Positions 29,282 through 38,274 of a DNA stretch of 64,000 bases are shown here, piece after piece. The notes under the pieces were generated by a model, which searched no databases, was not told the DNA's origin, and saw only the letters and a program-made list of their open reading frames with translations. The first letter of the stretch is position 1; every line of letters begins with the position of its first letter. Made by a program: the position numbers and the translations under genes. Source of the DNA: Paenibacillus endoradicis (GTDB taxonomy: Bacteria > Bacillota > Bacilli > Paenibacillales > Paenibacillaceae); NCBI RefSeq assembly GCF_024721975.1, contig NZ_JANQBB010000001.1, forward strand, positions 1 through 64,000, read 5' to 3'.

Positions 29282-30493
29282 ATGAAGCAATTGCTTATCC
29301 ATATGAATGAAGCACATACTCAAGCAGCGTTACTAGTGGATGGACAACTGACGGAATTCTTCGTAGAGCAAACAACAGAACGTAGCTTAGTAGGTAATTT
29401 TTATAAAGGAATCGTGCAAAATGTGTTGCCTGGCATGCAGGCTGCTTTTGTTGATATTGGTATTATGAAAAATGCATTTATTTATATAGACGATATACTT
29501 GATCCTAATATGGATAAGCAACCTCGCGAGAAACCTACAATATCTCAAGTCACCTATCCTGGCCAAGAACTTATTGTTCAAGTTGTGAAAGATCCTTTTG
29601 GCAATAAGGGTGCTCGAGTAACAACCCATTATAATTTGGCGGGAAGATGGCTAGTATATATGCCCAAAGCTGATTACATCGGAATTTCCAAAAAAGTTGT
29701 TGATGAACATGAAAAAGAGCGATTGAAACAAATTGGTACTAAGCTTATATCCAATGGTGAAGGAATAATTATGCGAACTGCTGCTGTTGGTGAAACGGTG
29801 GAATCATTACAGGCGGACGTTGATCATCTTCGTCATATATGGGAACATGTCGCTGACACCTCAAACAAGGCACAAGCGCCACACTTACTTCACAGTGAAG
29901 AACAATTACTACAACGTGTATTTCGTGATCTTTATCGATCAGATGTTGATGAGATTTGCGTAAGTTCACCAGAGCTTCAAGAAGAAGTTCAACTTATTAT
30001 GCAACTGATTGCACCTCAAGAATCACCGAATATAAGGAGTTACGTGCAACAACAGCATGCGATCATTTCACAATTTGGTGTTCATAAACAGCTTGTGTCT
30101 GCCTTTGGTCGCAAAATTCCTCTTAATAACGGGGGATATATAATTTGGGAAGAAACCGAAGCATTAACGGTTATAGATGTAAACACGGGGAAATTCGTTG
30201 GGCATAATAATTTAGAAGACACATTGTATCAGACGAATGCTGAAGCTGCACAACTTATCGTTAGATTGCTACGTTTACGAGATACAGGTGGAATTATTAT
30301 TATTGATTTTATCGATATGGAATATGAAGAAAATCGTAATCGAATATTTAAAATATTATTTGAATCCGTGAAATTTGATGGAGCAAAATGTGTTGTTTTT
30401 GGTTGGACAAGGCTTGGATTAATGGAATTAACGCGAAAAAAAGCTCGAGATAGTTATACTTCGAAATATTTGCAAGAAATTCAGTTGAAGTAA
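29282..30493 (+). CDS. rng: RNase E/G family endoribonuclease
   Basis: A single-strand-specific 5'-end-sensing RNase of 403 residues. An S1-like domain comes first (about 34-120: NFYKGIVQNVLPGMQAAFVDIG), then the 5' sensor and DNase-I-like catalytic region with VIDVNTGKFVG (metal-binding Asp) and IIIDFIDM. It ends soon after the catalytic domain. The paired-cysteine zinc link and small domain of E. coli RNase G (489 residues) are not visible. B. subtilis lacks this enzyme but other Firmicutes carry it before rplU, as here. GGTGGTGA site upstream. Confidence 0.9.
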   Translation: MKQLLIHMNEAHTQAALLVDGQLTEFFVEQTTERSLVGNFYKGIVQNVLPGMQAAFVDIGIMKNAFIYIDDILDPNMDKQPREKPTISQVTYPGQELIVQVVKDPFGNKGARVTTHYNLAGRWLVYMPKADYIGISKKVVDEHEKERLKQIGTKLISNGEGIIMRTAAVGETVESLQADVDHLRHIWEHVADTSNKAQAPHLLHSEEQLLQRVFRDLYRSDVDEICVSSPELQEEVQLIMQLIAPQESPNIRSYVQQQHAIISQFGVHKQLVSAFGRKIPLNNGGYIIWEETEALTVIDVNTGKFVGHNNLEDTLYQTNAEAAQLIVRLLRLRDTGGIIIIDFIDMEYEENRNRIFKILFESVKFDGAKCVVFGWTRLGLMELTRKKARDSYTSKYLQEIQLK

Positions 30494-30513
30494 TAGGCTA
30501 CTTATGATACAAT
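30485..30513 (+). promoter_or_regulatory. Promoter of the rplU-prp-rpmA operon
   Basis: TTGAAG (30485-30490), a 17-bp spacer and TACAAT (30508-30513) lie across the rng stop codon. Spacing and boxes fit SigA. Confidence 0.65.
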
Positions 30514-30635
30514 ACTTTGGTGTATTGTTCACATTGATGAATAATACAAGTACCGCACGAATCGGGTTTAAGCTCATTGGCAACAATGACACCTTGATTA
30601 GGCGAGTCTTCGACAAATAAGGAGGTGCACCAACT
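30514..30635 (+). promoter_or_regulatory. Ribosomal protein L21 leader-type 5' UTR
   Basis: A leader of about 120 nt between promoter and rplU with short inverted repeats (for example ATACTTTGGTGTAT at 30514-30527). An L21 leader is known upstream of rplU in Firmicutes and is thought to mediate autoregulation. The assignment is by position and general shape; I could not run a covariance search. Confidence 0.55.
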
Positions 30636-30947
30636 ATGTTCGCAATTATCGTAACTGGTGGTAAGCAGTATAAAGTTCAAGAAGGCGATGTAATTTACAT
30701 CGAAAAACTTGACGGTAGCGAGGGAGAAAACATTGTTTTTGACCAAGTTCTAGCTGTATCAGGAAGCAACGGTTTTGTTGCAGGTACTCCAACTGTATCT
30801 GGCGCTAAAGTGTCAGGAAAAGTGGAGAAACACGGCAAAGGTCAAAAGATCATTGTTTACAAATACAAAGCGAAAAAGAACTACAGACGCAAGCAAGGTC
30901 ATCGTCAACCGTACACTAAAGTAACTATCGAAAAAATCGAAGCTTAA
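30636..30947 (+). CDS. rplU: 50S ribosomal protein L21
   Basis: 103 residues, normal length. [20 protein letters not shown] at the N-terminus and [19 protein letters not shown] at the C-terminus are L21 signatures. Strong AAGGAGGTG site. First gene of rplU-prp-rpmA. Confidence 0.98.
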   Translation: MFAIIVTGGKQYKVQEGDVIYIEKLDGSEGENIVFDQVLAVSGSNGFVAGTPTVSGAKVSGKVEKHGKGQKIIVYKYKAKKNYRRKQGHRQPYTKVTIEKIEA

Positions 30948-30958
30948 TAGGAGCTAAG

Positions 30959-31303
30959 ATGATTACGATCACTATTGTACGAGAAAACGATAACAATCGT
31001 ATTGTATCATTCGCTGTTGAAGGACATGCTAATTATGCGAAACACGGTAAAGACATTGTCTGTGCTGGAGTTTCTGCTGTATCGGTTGGTACAGTGAATG
31101 CGATCGAAGCGTTAGCGGGAGTCGAGCTTCCTGTCAAGATGAAGAATGGCTGGCTATCTTCTCCTATTCCGCGAATTGCGGATCAAGTAGTGGAAGAAAA
31201 GCTTCAGTTATTACTTGAGTCTATGATTGTGATGCTTGATTCGATCGCTCAATCATATGGTGATCATGTATCGGTACATGATCGCAATTCAAATAATAAT
31301 TAA
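30959..31303 (+). CDS. prp: Ribosomal-processing cysteine protease Prp
   Basis: The 114-residue protease (ysxB in B. subtilis) removes the N-terminal extension of L27. The catalytic pair is visible as His in EGHANYAKHG and Cys in DIVCAGVSAV. It lies between rplU and rpmA, whose product here has the matching cleavage site. Confidence 0.95.
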   Translation: MITITIVRENDNNRIVSFAVEGHANYAKHGKDIVCAGVSAVSVGTVNAIEALAGVELPVKMKNGWLSSPIPRIADQVVEEKLQLLLESMIVMLDSIAQSYGDHVSVHDRNSNNN

Positions 31304-31319
31304 GAAGGAGGGACACTAG

Positions 31320-31631
31320 ATGTTGAAATTAAATCTTCAGTTGTTCGCATCCAAAAAAGGTGTAGGTTCTACTAAGAACGGTCGTGATTCTCATTCTAAG
31401 CGTCTTGGCGCTAAACGTGCAGACGGTCAAGTCGTTTCTGGTGGTAGCATTTTGTACCGTCAACGTGGTACAAAAATTCACCCTGGTACTAACGTAGGTA
31501 TCGGTAAAGATGATACGTTATATGCTATGATTGACGGCGTGGTTAAGTTTGAACGTTGGGGTCGTGAACGCAAAAAAGTGAGCGTATACCCAGTTGAACT
31601 AGCACCAGTTGCTGCAGCAGTAGAAGCTTAA
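31320..31631 (+). CDS. rpmA: 50S ribosomal protein L27 (Prp-cleaved form)
   Basis: 103 residues. The N-terminus [18 protein letters not shown] carries the Firmicute-type extension, with Prp expected to cut after LQLF. The rest ([26 protein letters not shown]) is conserved L27. AAGGAGGG site upstream. Confidence 0.98.
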   Translation: MLKLNLQLFASKKGVGSTKNGRDSHSKRLGAKRADGQVVSGGSILYRQRGTKIHPGTNVGIGKDDTLYAMIDGVVKFERWGRERKKVSVYPVELAPVAAAVEA

Positions 31632-31644
31632 TAACGAACGAAAT

Positions 31645-31681
31645 TAGCCCCTTCCAGCATTGCTTGGTCGGGGCTATTTTT
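31645..31681 (+). terminator. Terminator after rpmA
   Basis: TAGCCCC (31645-31651) pairs with GGGGCTA (31670-31676), followed by TTTTT. Confidence 0.8.
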
Positions 31682-31687
31682 AAATAA

Positions 31688-31696
31688 TGATATAAT
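31688..31696 (+). promoter_or_regulatory. Extended -10 promoter for spo0B-obgE
   Basis: TGATATAAT, an extended -10, sits just downstream of the rpmA terminator and 37 bp before spo0B. No good -35 is present, which is acceptable for this promoter class. Confidence 0.5.
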
Positions 31697-31732
31697 AGTG
31701 AGTAGTGTTAAGTAAAGAGGTGGATTTGCTAG

Positions 31733-32467
31733 ATGGAGCAATGGTACTTATGGCGACGTTGGCTATGGCTTACTGCTTTTATACCTGCAATATTAATCTT
31801 CGTTTGGCCTAATCACAGATGGATAAATCTACTTGCATTAATTTGGGTAGCAGTTATTGGTGCTATCTATTATTATGTCGAGCAGAGAATACACAAACAA
31901 CAACTTTCTTTAACAATAAAGTCAACCCATAAACAATGGATTTCAACGATGAATCATCATCGTCATGATTGGATGAATGATCTGCAAGTATTATTTGGTT
32001 ATATACGTCTTGGTAAGCAAGAGCGCATAACTGAATATGTAGAACGAATAAAGGGGAAGATGTTAGCAGAGAGTGCAATCTCAAAGCTAGAGGAACCTTC
32101 TCTTGTTAGTTATCTTATTGGCTTTCGAACGATTCCGAGTAATTTCATCCTAGAAGTTAGTTTCTCCTCTAAGGAAGATCAACGATCGATTATTATAGAG
32201 GATGAGCAGGTTAGCGAGATCATTATATCAATTATTTCTGCGTATCGCATATATGCAGCTACTGATATGACATGTGATCCAATTCTGCGATTACAATTTG
32301 AAAACAATAAGGGTCATTTGAATATACATTTTGCATTTAATGGTAGTATGAATAATCAAGAATTATGGCAACAAAAAATAGAACAGCAGTTGAATGGCGC
32401 TAGATCTGTACAAATCATCGGAGCATTATCAGTCGAGCAAATTGATTTGCAGATAACTAGAGCGTGA
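31733..32467 (+). CDS. spo0B: Spo0B-like sporulation phosphotransferase with membrane anchor
   Basis: Passes phosphate from Spo0F to Spo0A in the sporulation phosphorelay. The 244-residue protein has two hydrophobic segments (about 8-25 and 30-49), then the helical hairpin with [17 protein letters not shown], where His78 of HDWMN is the expected phospho-acceptor, and a degenerate ATPase-like C-terminal half. B. subtilis Spo0B lacks the membrane segments. Gene order rpmA-spo0B-obgE matches B. subtilis. Confidence 0.85.
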   Translation: MEQWYLWRRWLWLTAFIPAILIFVWPNHRWINLLALIWVAVIGAIYYYVEQRIHKQQLSLTIKSTHKQWISTMNHHRHDWMNDLQVLFGYIRLGKQERITEYVERIKGKMLAESAISKLEEPSLVSYLIGFRTIPSNFILEVSFSSKEDQRSIIIEDEQVSEIIISIISAYRIYAATDMTCDPILRLQFENNKGHLNIHFAFNGSMNNQELWQQKIEQQLNGARSVQIIGALSVEQIDLQITRA

Positions 32468-32480
32468 ACGGAGGCAATTC

Positions 32481-33821
32481 ATGTTTGTCGATAAAGCTAA
32501 GATATTTGTAAAAGGTGGCGACGGTGGTAACGGTCTGATTTCATTCCGACGTGAAAAGTACGTTGAAAATGGTGGACCTTACGGTGGTGACGGTGGTAAT
32601 GGCGGTAATTTGATCTTCCGTGTTGATGAAGGTTTAAGAACGCTAATGGATTTCCGTTATCAAAAACACTTTAAAGCTGACCGTGGGGAACGCGGTAAAG
32701 TAAAAGGCATGCACGGAGCAAGTGCAGAAGATACAATTGTACGAATTCCACCTGGAACAACCATCACTGATGATGATACAGGTGAAACTATTGCCGATCT
32801 AACAAGACATGGGCAACAAATTATTATCGCCAAAGGTGGACGTGGCGGTCGTGGTAATATGCGATTTGCAACACCAACGAATCCTGCTCCGTATATTGCG
32901 GAGAATGGTGAAACTGGTGAAGAGCATTGGGTAGTTCTTGAGATGAAAGTAATGGCAGATATCGGCTTGGTTGGTTTCCCAAGCGTAGGTAAGTCAACAT
33001 TGCTTTCAGTAGTTTCAGGAGCAAGACCAAAAATTGGTGCTTATCACTTTACAACGATTTCACCAAATCTAGGTGTTGTTGAAGTTGGTGATGGAAGAAG
33101 CTTTGTAATGGCTGATCTTCCAGGACTAATTGAAGGTGCTCATGAAGGAATTGGACTAGGTCATGAATTTTTACGTCATGTAGAGCGTACTCGTGTTATT
33201 ATTCATGTTATTGATATATCAGGAACCGATGGTCGTGATCCTTTCGATGATTGGATTAAAATTAACAACGAATTACGTCTTTATAATGAGAAATTAGCTG
33301 ACAGACCACAAATTATTGCAGCTAATAAAATGGACATGCCACAATCTGTTGATAACTTGGAAATATTCCTAGAGCAATTGAAAGAGTATGATGGCGACAA
33401 AGAACATGTTATCGTACCTATTTCGTCATTAACAAAAGATGGTATTAATGAGCTTCTATATAAAGCTGCTGATGTACTTGATATTGTTGAGAAGCAATTG
33501 GCTGAAGAACAAGCTCAAGATATCGTTCCTGAAGAAGGCGAGCAACGTAAAATATTCAAATATGAGCGTAAAAAAGAATCAAGCTTCAAAATTTCTCGTG
33601 ATAATGAAGATTATGTGCTTGAAAGTGAAGATGTTGATCGCTTTATGAAACGTTTCAATATGACTAGTTATGATGCCGTTATGAAATTCGCGAAAATGTT
33701 ACGTAGTATGGGCGTTGATGATGAACTTCGTAGACGTGGAGCGAAAGATGGCGATACGGTTCGTATTGGTGAATATACTTTTGAATTCTTCGAAGGTTCA
33801 GATTATGACCCAAATAATTAA
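32481..33821 (+). CDS. obgE: GTPase Obg/CgtA
   Basis: Ribosome-associated GTPase, also needed for sporulation onset in B. subtilis. The 446-residue protein has the glycine-rich Obg fold at about 1-158, the G domain with [11 protein letters not shown] (G1) and [12 protein letters not shown] (G3), and a C-terminal OCT domain (about 355-430), as in Firmicute Obg. It follows spo0B in an apparent operon (13 nt). Confidence 0.97.
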   Translation: MFVDKAKIFVKGGDGGNGLISFRREKYVENGGPYGGDGGNGGNLIFRVDEGLRTLMDFRYQKHFKADRGERGKVKGMHGASAEDTIVRIPPGTTITDDDTGETIADLTRHGQQIIIAKGGRGGRGNMRFATPTNPAPYIAENGETGEEHWVVLEMKVMADIGLVGFPSVGKSTLLSVVSGARPKIGAYHFTTISPNLGVVEVGDGRSFVMADLPGLIEGAHEGIGLGHEFLRHVERTRVIIHVIDISGTDGRDPFDDWIKINNELRLYNEKLADRPQIIAANKMDMPQSVDNLEIFLEQLKEYDGDKEHVIVPISSLTKDGINELLYKAADVLDIVEKQLAEEQAQDIVPEEGEQRKIFKYERKKESSFKISRDNEDYVLESEDVDRFMKRFNMTSYDAVMKFAKMLRSMGVDDELRRRGAKDGDTVRIGEYTFEFFEGSDYDPNN

Positions 33822-33829
33822 TGATGAGG

Positions 33830-33855
33830 AGACGACTGAGGTCGTCTTTTTTTTT
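33830..33855 (+). terminator. Terminator after obgE
   Basis: AGACGAC-tgag-GTCGTCT followed by a run of T, starting 9 nt after the stop. Confidence 0.9.
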
Positions 33856-33864
33856 TGTCGCCTA

Positions 33865-33893
33865 TTGTAATTAATTCGAGAATTCGATATAAT
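33865..33893 (+). promoter_or_regulatory. Promoter of the pheB-hom-thrB-pheA operon
   Basis: TTGTAA (33865-33870), a 17-bp spacer and TATAAT (33888-33893). The ATG at 33892 lies in the -10 box, which rules it out as the pheB start. Confidence 0.75.
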
Positions 33894-33936
33894 GTCCACT
33901 ATAAGAGAACATATGTCTTTGTTAGGAGGACAATTG

Positions 33937-34374
33937 ATGACCGCTAGATTTTTTGTCGTCCGAGAGGATATATTACCCGAGGCGATCGTTAAAACTATCC
34001 AGGTGAAAGAAATACTGAAAAGTGGAAAAGCACATACGATCAATGAAGCTGTAGAACGAGTGGGGCTGAGTAGAAGTGCTTTCTATAAATACAAAGATGG
34101 TGTGTACGCACTAGCTGAAATTGCTAGAGAACATATTATCACTGTAGCAATGGACTTAGAGCATCGTTCTGGTGTATTGTCTAGTGTACTTGGTGTAATT
34201 GCCGCACATGATGGTAATTTACTAACGATGAATCAAAGTATCCCACTACAAGGTTATGCTAACGTAGTTTTATCAGTAGATGTTTCTGGCCTATCAAAAG
34301 AGATAGAGCCATTTATAGATTTATTAAAGCAACAACAAGGTGTGCGGAACGCCTTAGTAATTGGCCAAGGATAG
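33937..34374 (+). CDS. pheB: ACT domain protein PheB (UPF0735)
   Basis: A 145-residue protein with an N-terminal helix-turn-helix-like part (about 30-58: AHTINEAVERVGLSRSAFYK) and a C-terminal ACT domain (about 70-143), which usually binds an amino acid. It heads the operon for threonine and phenylalanine synthesis, so a regulatory role is inferred. AGGAGG at 33924-33929 sets the start. Confidence 0.9.
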   Translation: MTARFFVVREDILPEAIVKTIQVKEILKSGKAHTINEAVERVGLSRSAFYKYKDGVYALAEIAREHIITVAMDLEHRSGVLSSVLGVIAAHDGNLLTMNQSIPLQGYANVVLSVDVSGLSKEIEPFIDLLKQQQGVRNALVIGQG

Positions 34375-34408
34375 TAATCAATAGATATCATAATCTGGAG
34401 GGATATAG

Positions 34409-35695
34409 ATGAAACCGATTAAAGTAGGATTATTAGGTCTAGGTACTGTAGGTACTGGCGTAGTTCGTATCGTGGAGAATCATCAAGACGATTTGCATAA
34501 TCAAGTAGGTAGTTCTATCGAGATTACAAAAATACTCGTTTCCAATGTGAACAAAGAACGCAACATTGAAGTTGATCGTTCTAAATTAACTGAAGACCCG
34601 TGGGAAGTTGTTCGTCATCCCGACATTGATGTAATCATTGAAGTTATGGGTGGAACTACGGACACAAAAGATTATATTGTAGAAGCACTTAATCTTGGTA
34701 AAAACGTTGTTACAGCAAATAAAGATCTAATGGCGCTTTATGGATCAGAATTATTAGAAATAGCACAACGAAATGGTTGTGATGTTTACTATGAAGCGAG
34801 TGTTGCTGGAGGAATTCCCATCATCCGTACACTAATTGATGGTTTTTCATCAGATCGTGTTACAAAAATTATGGGTATCGTCAATGGTACAACTAACTTT
34901 ATTTTAACTAAAATGACACAAGAAGGTGCATCTTATGACGATGTACTGAAAGAAGCTCAAGCACTAGGTTATGCAGAAGCAGATCCTACAAGTGACGTAG
35001 AAGGGCTTGATGCAGCTCGTAAAATGACGATTCTAGCGCGTCTTGGTTTCCATACTGCTGTTTCTTTAGATGATGTATCAGTTAAAGGAATATCTTCTGT
35101 TACAAAAGAAGATATCCAATATGCGAAGCATCTTGGCTATCAATTGAAATTACTAGGTATCGCTGAATGTGATGAAAATCAAGTGAGCGTATCTGTGCAA
35201 CCAACAATGGTGAAAAATTCGCATCCAATCGCTTCTGTTAACGGTGTATTCAATGCTGTTCTAGTATATGGTGAGGCAGTAGGTGAAACGATGTTCTATG
35301 GTGCAGGCGCTGGCGAATTACCAACAGCTACATCTGTAGTTGCCGACCTTGTCGCAGTAAGTAAAAACATTAAGCTTGGTATCAGTGGTAAACGTGTGAA
35401 CACTGCTTATAAACAAACAGTGTTGAAAACTGATGATCAAATCTCTTCTAAATACTTCTTACTGCTTAAAGTTGCTGATCGTGCGGGAGTACTTGCTCGT
35501 ATTACACAGGAATTTGCAAATCATGAAGTAAGCTTAGAATCTGTACTGCAACAACCTAATCAAAATCAAACTCATGCTGAAATTATCGTCATTACACACG
35601 ACGCTAGCAAAGCCGCAATTCAAAATGTACTTTCATCATTCAATGCTATTGATGTTATTCATGAAGTGAAGAGCGTATATCGAGTAGAAGGATAA
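34409..35695 (+). CDS. hom: Homoserine dehydrogenase
   Basis: Reduces aspartate semialdehyde to homoserine. 428 residues: NAD(P)-binding GLLGLGTVGTGV at the N-terminus, catalytic region ASVAGGIPIIRTL and VNGTTNFILTKM, and a C-terminal ACT domain from about 350 (LLKVADRAGVLARITQEFAN) for feedback by threonine. Followed at 4 nt by thrB. Confidence 0.97.
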   Translation: MKPIKVGLLGLGTVGTGVVRIVENHQDDLHNQVGSSIEITKILVSNVNKERNIEVDRSKLTEDPWEVVRHPDIDVIIEVMGGTTDTKDYIVEALNLGKNVVTANKDLMALYGSELLEIAQRNGCDVYYEASVAGGIPIIRTLIDGFSSDRVTKIMGIVNGTTNFILTKMTQEGASYDDVLKEAQALGYAEADPTSDVEGLDAARKMTILARLGFHTAVSLDDVSVKGISSVTKEDIQYAKHLGYQLKLLGIAECDENQVSVSVQPTMVKNSHPIASVNGVFNAVLVYGEAVGETMFYGAGAGELPTATSVVADLVAVSKNIKLGISGKRVNTAYKQTVLKTDDQISSKYFLLLKVADRAGVLARITQEFANHEVSLESVLQQPNQNQTHAEIIVITHDASKAAIQNVLSSFNAIDVIHEVKSVYRVEG

Positions 35696-35699
35696 GCAC

Positions 35700-36683
35700 A
35701 TGAACAAAATAGAAAAACAATCCGTAGTTGTTAAAATTCCCGCGAGTACTGCTAATTTGGGACCAGGTTTCGATGCACTAGGCATGGCTTTATCGCTATA
35801 TGCATGGTTAGAGCTTACAGTAGCCGATGAAACAGAGGTTCATCTATATGGCGATGGTATGGAAGGAATTCCGACAGATCACAATAATTTAGTATATAAA
35901 GTAGCTCAAAAAGTGTTTGCTCGGGTAGGAATGCCAGAGCAAGCACTTAAAATAAGTATGTATAGTGATATCCCGTTGACGCGTGGCTTAGGTAGTAGTG
36001 CGTCAGCTATTGTTGGTGCGCTTGTAGCTGCCAATGCACTGATTGGACAACCATTAACTACTGACGAGCTATTCCATATGGCAACGGAATTAGAGGGACA
36101 TCCAGACAATGTAGGAGCGTCGATATTTGGTGGGATAGTTATTTCTTCATGGGATGAGAAAACAGCTCCATACGTGAAGATAACGCCTCCTATTACGCTT
36201 GAAACATTAGTTGTAGTACCAGATTTTCAATTATCAACTGAAAAAGCGAGACATGCATTACCGAGTCAATACAGCAAAGCAGATGTAGTCTTTAATATTG
36301 GTCGCAGTTCGTTGCTTGTCGCAGCGCTTGCATCTGGTCAGCTTGAATTAATTCGTACGGCTATGCAAGATAGAATACATCAGCCTTATCGCGCGGCATT
36401 AATTCCTGGAATGGAATATATTTTAGAACATGCTACTGAAAAAGGTGCCCTTGGAGCAGCTCTTAGTGGTGCAGGACCAACATTAATTACATTTGTTGAT
36501 TCGCAAAGTACGCAGCAAGAGGAACTTGAACAATTTTTACTTGAGTGCATGAAGAAGGAGGGCATAACAGCTACTACGATGTGGCTATCTCCAGATATTT
36601 ATGGCGCAAGAGTCATTTACGAATCCAATACGCAGGGTGAAACAATCGCGTTTATGGATTTAGTTAAAGGAGATGGACACTAA
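35700..36683 (+). CDS. thrB: Homoserine kinase
   Basis: GHMP-family kinase phosphorylating homoserine. 327 residues: PASTANLGPGFDALG at the N-terminus, ATP motif LTRGLGSSASAIVGAL, and the C-terminal GAALSGAGPTLI. No threonine synthase gene is in this cluster. The stop overlaps the pheA start (TAATG). Confidence 0.96.
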   Translation: MNKIEKQSVVVKIPASTANLGPGFDALGMALSLYAWLELTVADETEVHLYGDGMEGIPTDHNNLVYKVAQKVFARVGMPEQALKISMYSDIPLTRGLGSSASAIVGALVAANALIGQPLTTDELFHMATELEGHPDNVGASIFGGIVISSWDEKTAPYVKITPPITLETLVVVPDFQLSTEKARHALPSQYSKADVVFNIGRSSLLVAALASGQLELIRTAMQDRIHQPYRAALIPGMEYILEHATEKGALGAALSGAGPTLITFVDSQSTQQEELEQFLLECMKKEGITATTMWLSPDIYGARVIYESNTQGETIAFMDLVKGDGH

Positions 36684-37555
36684 TGACAACAGTAGCTCTA
36701 TTGCCAGCAGGATCAGTATCAGATGAAGCAGCAAAGTTATTCTTTTCAGATGACTCCGTTCAATGGGAACATCATCGAATGATTTCAGATGTTTTTCTAT
36801 CGACTGTAAATAATATTAGTAATTATAGTGTTATTCCTATAGAGAATACGATTGACGGTTCAGTGAGCTTGCATTTAGATTGGCTTGTTCATGAAGTAAA
36901 TCTCCCCATTCAAGCGGAATGGGTTTATCCTTCCATTCAGAATCTTATCGGTCGTCGTTCAGAATTATTAAATGAGTACGGTCAGATAGATTATTCCAGA
37001 GTGAAAAAAGTAATTAGCCATCCAGTAGCGATGTCGCAATGTCTTCAATATATTCGTGAATATTTCCCACATGCGGAAACGGAACATGTGAGTAGTACAG
37101 CGGAATCAGTCAAAATCGTTGCAGATCGTCCAGGAGAAGGTATAGTTGCAATTGGAACAAAGACGGCTTCGGTTAATAATAAATTAGATATATTGGCGGA
37201 ATCGATCACTGATCACAATAATAACTACACTCGCTTCTTCCTAGTGGGAGATAAGCCATATACTGCTCGTGAAAATAGTAATATGAAGACAAGTATTCTG
37301 GTTACATTACCTGAAGATTATGCTGGAGCATTGCATCAGGTGTTGTCTGCGTTTGCGTGGAGAAGAATTAACTTATCACGTATTGAATCGCGTCCAACGA
37401 AGAAGAAATTAGGTAGTTATTATTTCTATATTGAGATTAAGTACTCGCTTGAAGAGTTTTTACTTCAATCAGCACTGCAAGAAGTTGAAGCGATTGGGTG
37501 TCAGGTGCGGGTGTTAGGGTGTTATCCAAGCTACAAATACGAACACCTTTTATAG
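36683..37555 (+). CDS. pheA: Prephenate dehydratase
   Basis: Converts prephenate to phenylpyruvate. 290 residues: prephenate-binding fold with VIPIENTIDGSV and TRFFLVGD, then an ACT domain from about 200 with the ESRPTKKKLGSYYFYIEI phenylalanine-binding motif. The usual N-terminal GPxGTF motif is degenerate here (PAGSVSDEAA). Monofunctional, without chorismate mutase. Repeat copy D starts 3 nt after the stop. Confidence 0.93.
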   Translation: MTTVALLPAGSVSDEAAKLFFSDDSVQWEHHRMISDVFLSTVNNISNYSVIPIENTIDGSVSLHLDWLVHEVNLPIQAEWVYPSIQNLIGRRSELLNEYGQIDYSRVKKVISHPVAMSQCLQYIREYFPHAETEHVSSTAESVKIVADRPGEGIVAIGTKTASVNNKLDILAESITDHNNNYTRFFLVGDKPYTARENSNMKTSILVTLPEDYAGALHQVLSAFAWRRINLSRIESRPTKKKLGSYYFYIEIKYSLEEFLLQSALQEVEAIGCQVRVLGCYPSYKYEHLL

Positions 37556-37558
37556 GTT

Positions 37559-37727
37559 GCTCAAAATCGTGGACTGTGATCACGCGGATTAGCTACGTAG
37601 TTAATTCGGCTTCGAATATGCCCTCCATCGAAAGTCTGCGTGTGCTCGTGTACCAATAACTACTACTTGCGCTCCTCGTTTCCGCTAGAGTGCATCTTCT
37701 TGGTGCTGACAGCCCACGATTTCGAAC
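37559..37727 (+). repeat. Structured intergenic repeat, copy D (169 bp)
   Basis: Arms 37559-37577 and 37709-37727 pair as TCAAAATCGTGG / CCACGATTTCGA plus CTGT / ACAG. The inner stem is GAATATGC..CTC / GAG..GCATCTTC. GTGATCAC is present. A near-perfect palindrome around CTACGTAG lies in the 5' part. Confidence 0.85.
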
Positions 37728-37747
37728 TTCCATTATAAGCTTCGATC

Positions 37748-37803
37748 AAAACAAAACCCAGCAGTATGTACTTTAACGGTACATGTTGCTAGGGTTTGTT
37801 TCA
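37748..37803 (+). terminator. Long hairpin after copy D, possible terminator
   Basis: ACCCAGCAGTATGTAC pairs with GTACATGTTGCTAGGGT, extended by AAACAAA / TTTGTTT. The U-tract TTTGTTTC is imperfect. The apical part resembles the type 2 hairpin repeat. Confidence 0.55.
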
Positions 37804-37860
37804 TCTTACTTGATGGTTGTGTGCTCGGGGATTAACTTCGCTAGAGCCTTTATTTGTCGC

Positions 37861-38031
37861 CTCGTGCTAGACATTCTCCGCTCGTGTACTTGAACCGTAC
37901 ACGTTGCTGGGGTTCGTTACAAAGTGCTTGAGGATTGCATATTCGGGTGTTGAACTTTGGTAGAACTTTCATTTGAGACTTTGAGCTAAACATTCTTAGC
38001 TTTTGTACTCTAACCGTACACTTTTCTGTGG
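37861..38031 (+). repeat. Two copies of the type 2 hairpin repeat in the pheA to ABC gap
   Basis: Unit one (37861-37911) is CTCGTGCTAGACATTCTCCG then CTCGTGTACTTGAACCGTAC with the stem CGTGTAC (37883-37889) / GTACACG (37897-37903). Unit two (37983-38031) is a decayed copy with TGTAC-tctaacc-GTACA. The 719-bp gap between pheA and the ABC cluster (37556-38274) holds no gene, only repeats, hairpins and the promoter region. Confidence 0.65.
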
Positions 38032-38037
38032 CATCAT

Positions 38038-38086
38038 AAAAAAGACGATTTTTCATTCGGTTTGCGAATGAAAAATCGTCTTTTTT
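38038..38086. terminator. Perfect 22-bp hairpin, bidirectional terminator
   Basis: Arms 38038-38059 and 38065-38086 are fully complementary, with A6 on the left and T6 on the right and a 5-nt loop. Confidence 0.9.
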
Positions 38087-38110
38087 ATTTGATTTCAGTC
38101 TGTTGGTGCT

Positions 38111-38148
38111 ATATGTTGCCTCGTAAAATTTAATGAGAGGCAACATAT
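38111..38148. promoter_or_regulatory. Perfect 12-bp inverted repeat upstream of the sugar ABC cluster
   Basis: ATATGTTGCCTC (38111-38122) / GAGGCAACATAT (38137-38148) with a 14-nt AT-rich spacer. No T-run follows, so it is not an obvious terminator. It lies 47 bp upstream of a possible promoter and could be an operator. Confidence 0.45.
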
Positions 38149-38194
38149 TTATAACATTCTAAAGATATGTCCACATCATCTATAAATGTGACGC

Positions 38195-38222
38195 TTGTCG
38201 GGACTCATCTTCCGTTTATGAT
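38195..38222 (+). promoter_or_regulatory. Candidate promoter of the sugar ABC operon
   Basis: TTGTCG (38195-38200), 16 bp, TATGAT (38217-38222), 53 bp before the binding-protein gene. Confidence 0.45.
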
Positions 38223-38274
38223 AGTAGCAAGGTTGTAACAACTACCGAATTAAACAAATAGGGGGATTAGTATA

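Noticed and set aside
38187..38200. CcpA (cre) site TGTGACGCTTGTCG before the sugar operon
   Set aside because: The central CG is one base out of register with the cre consensus and the 3' half does not fit.
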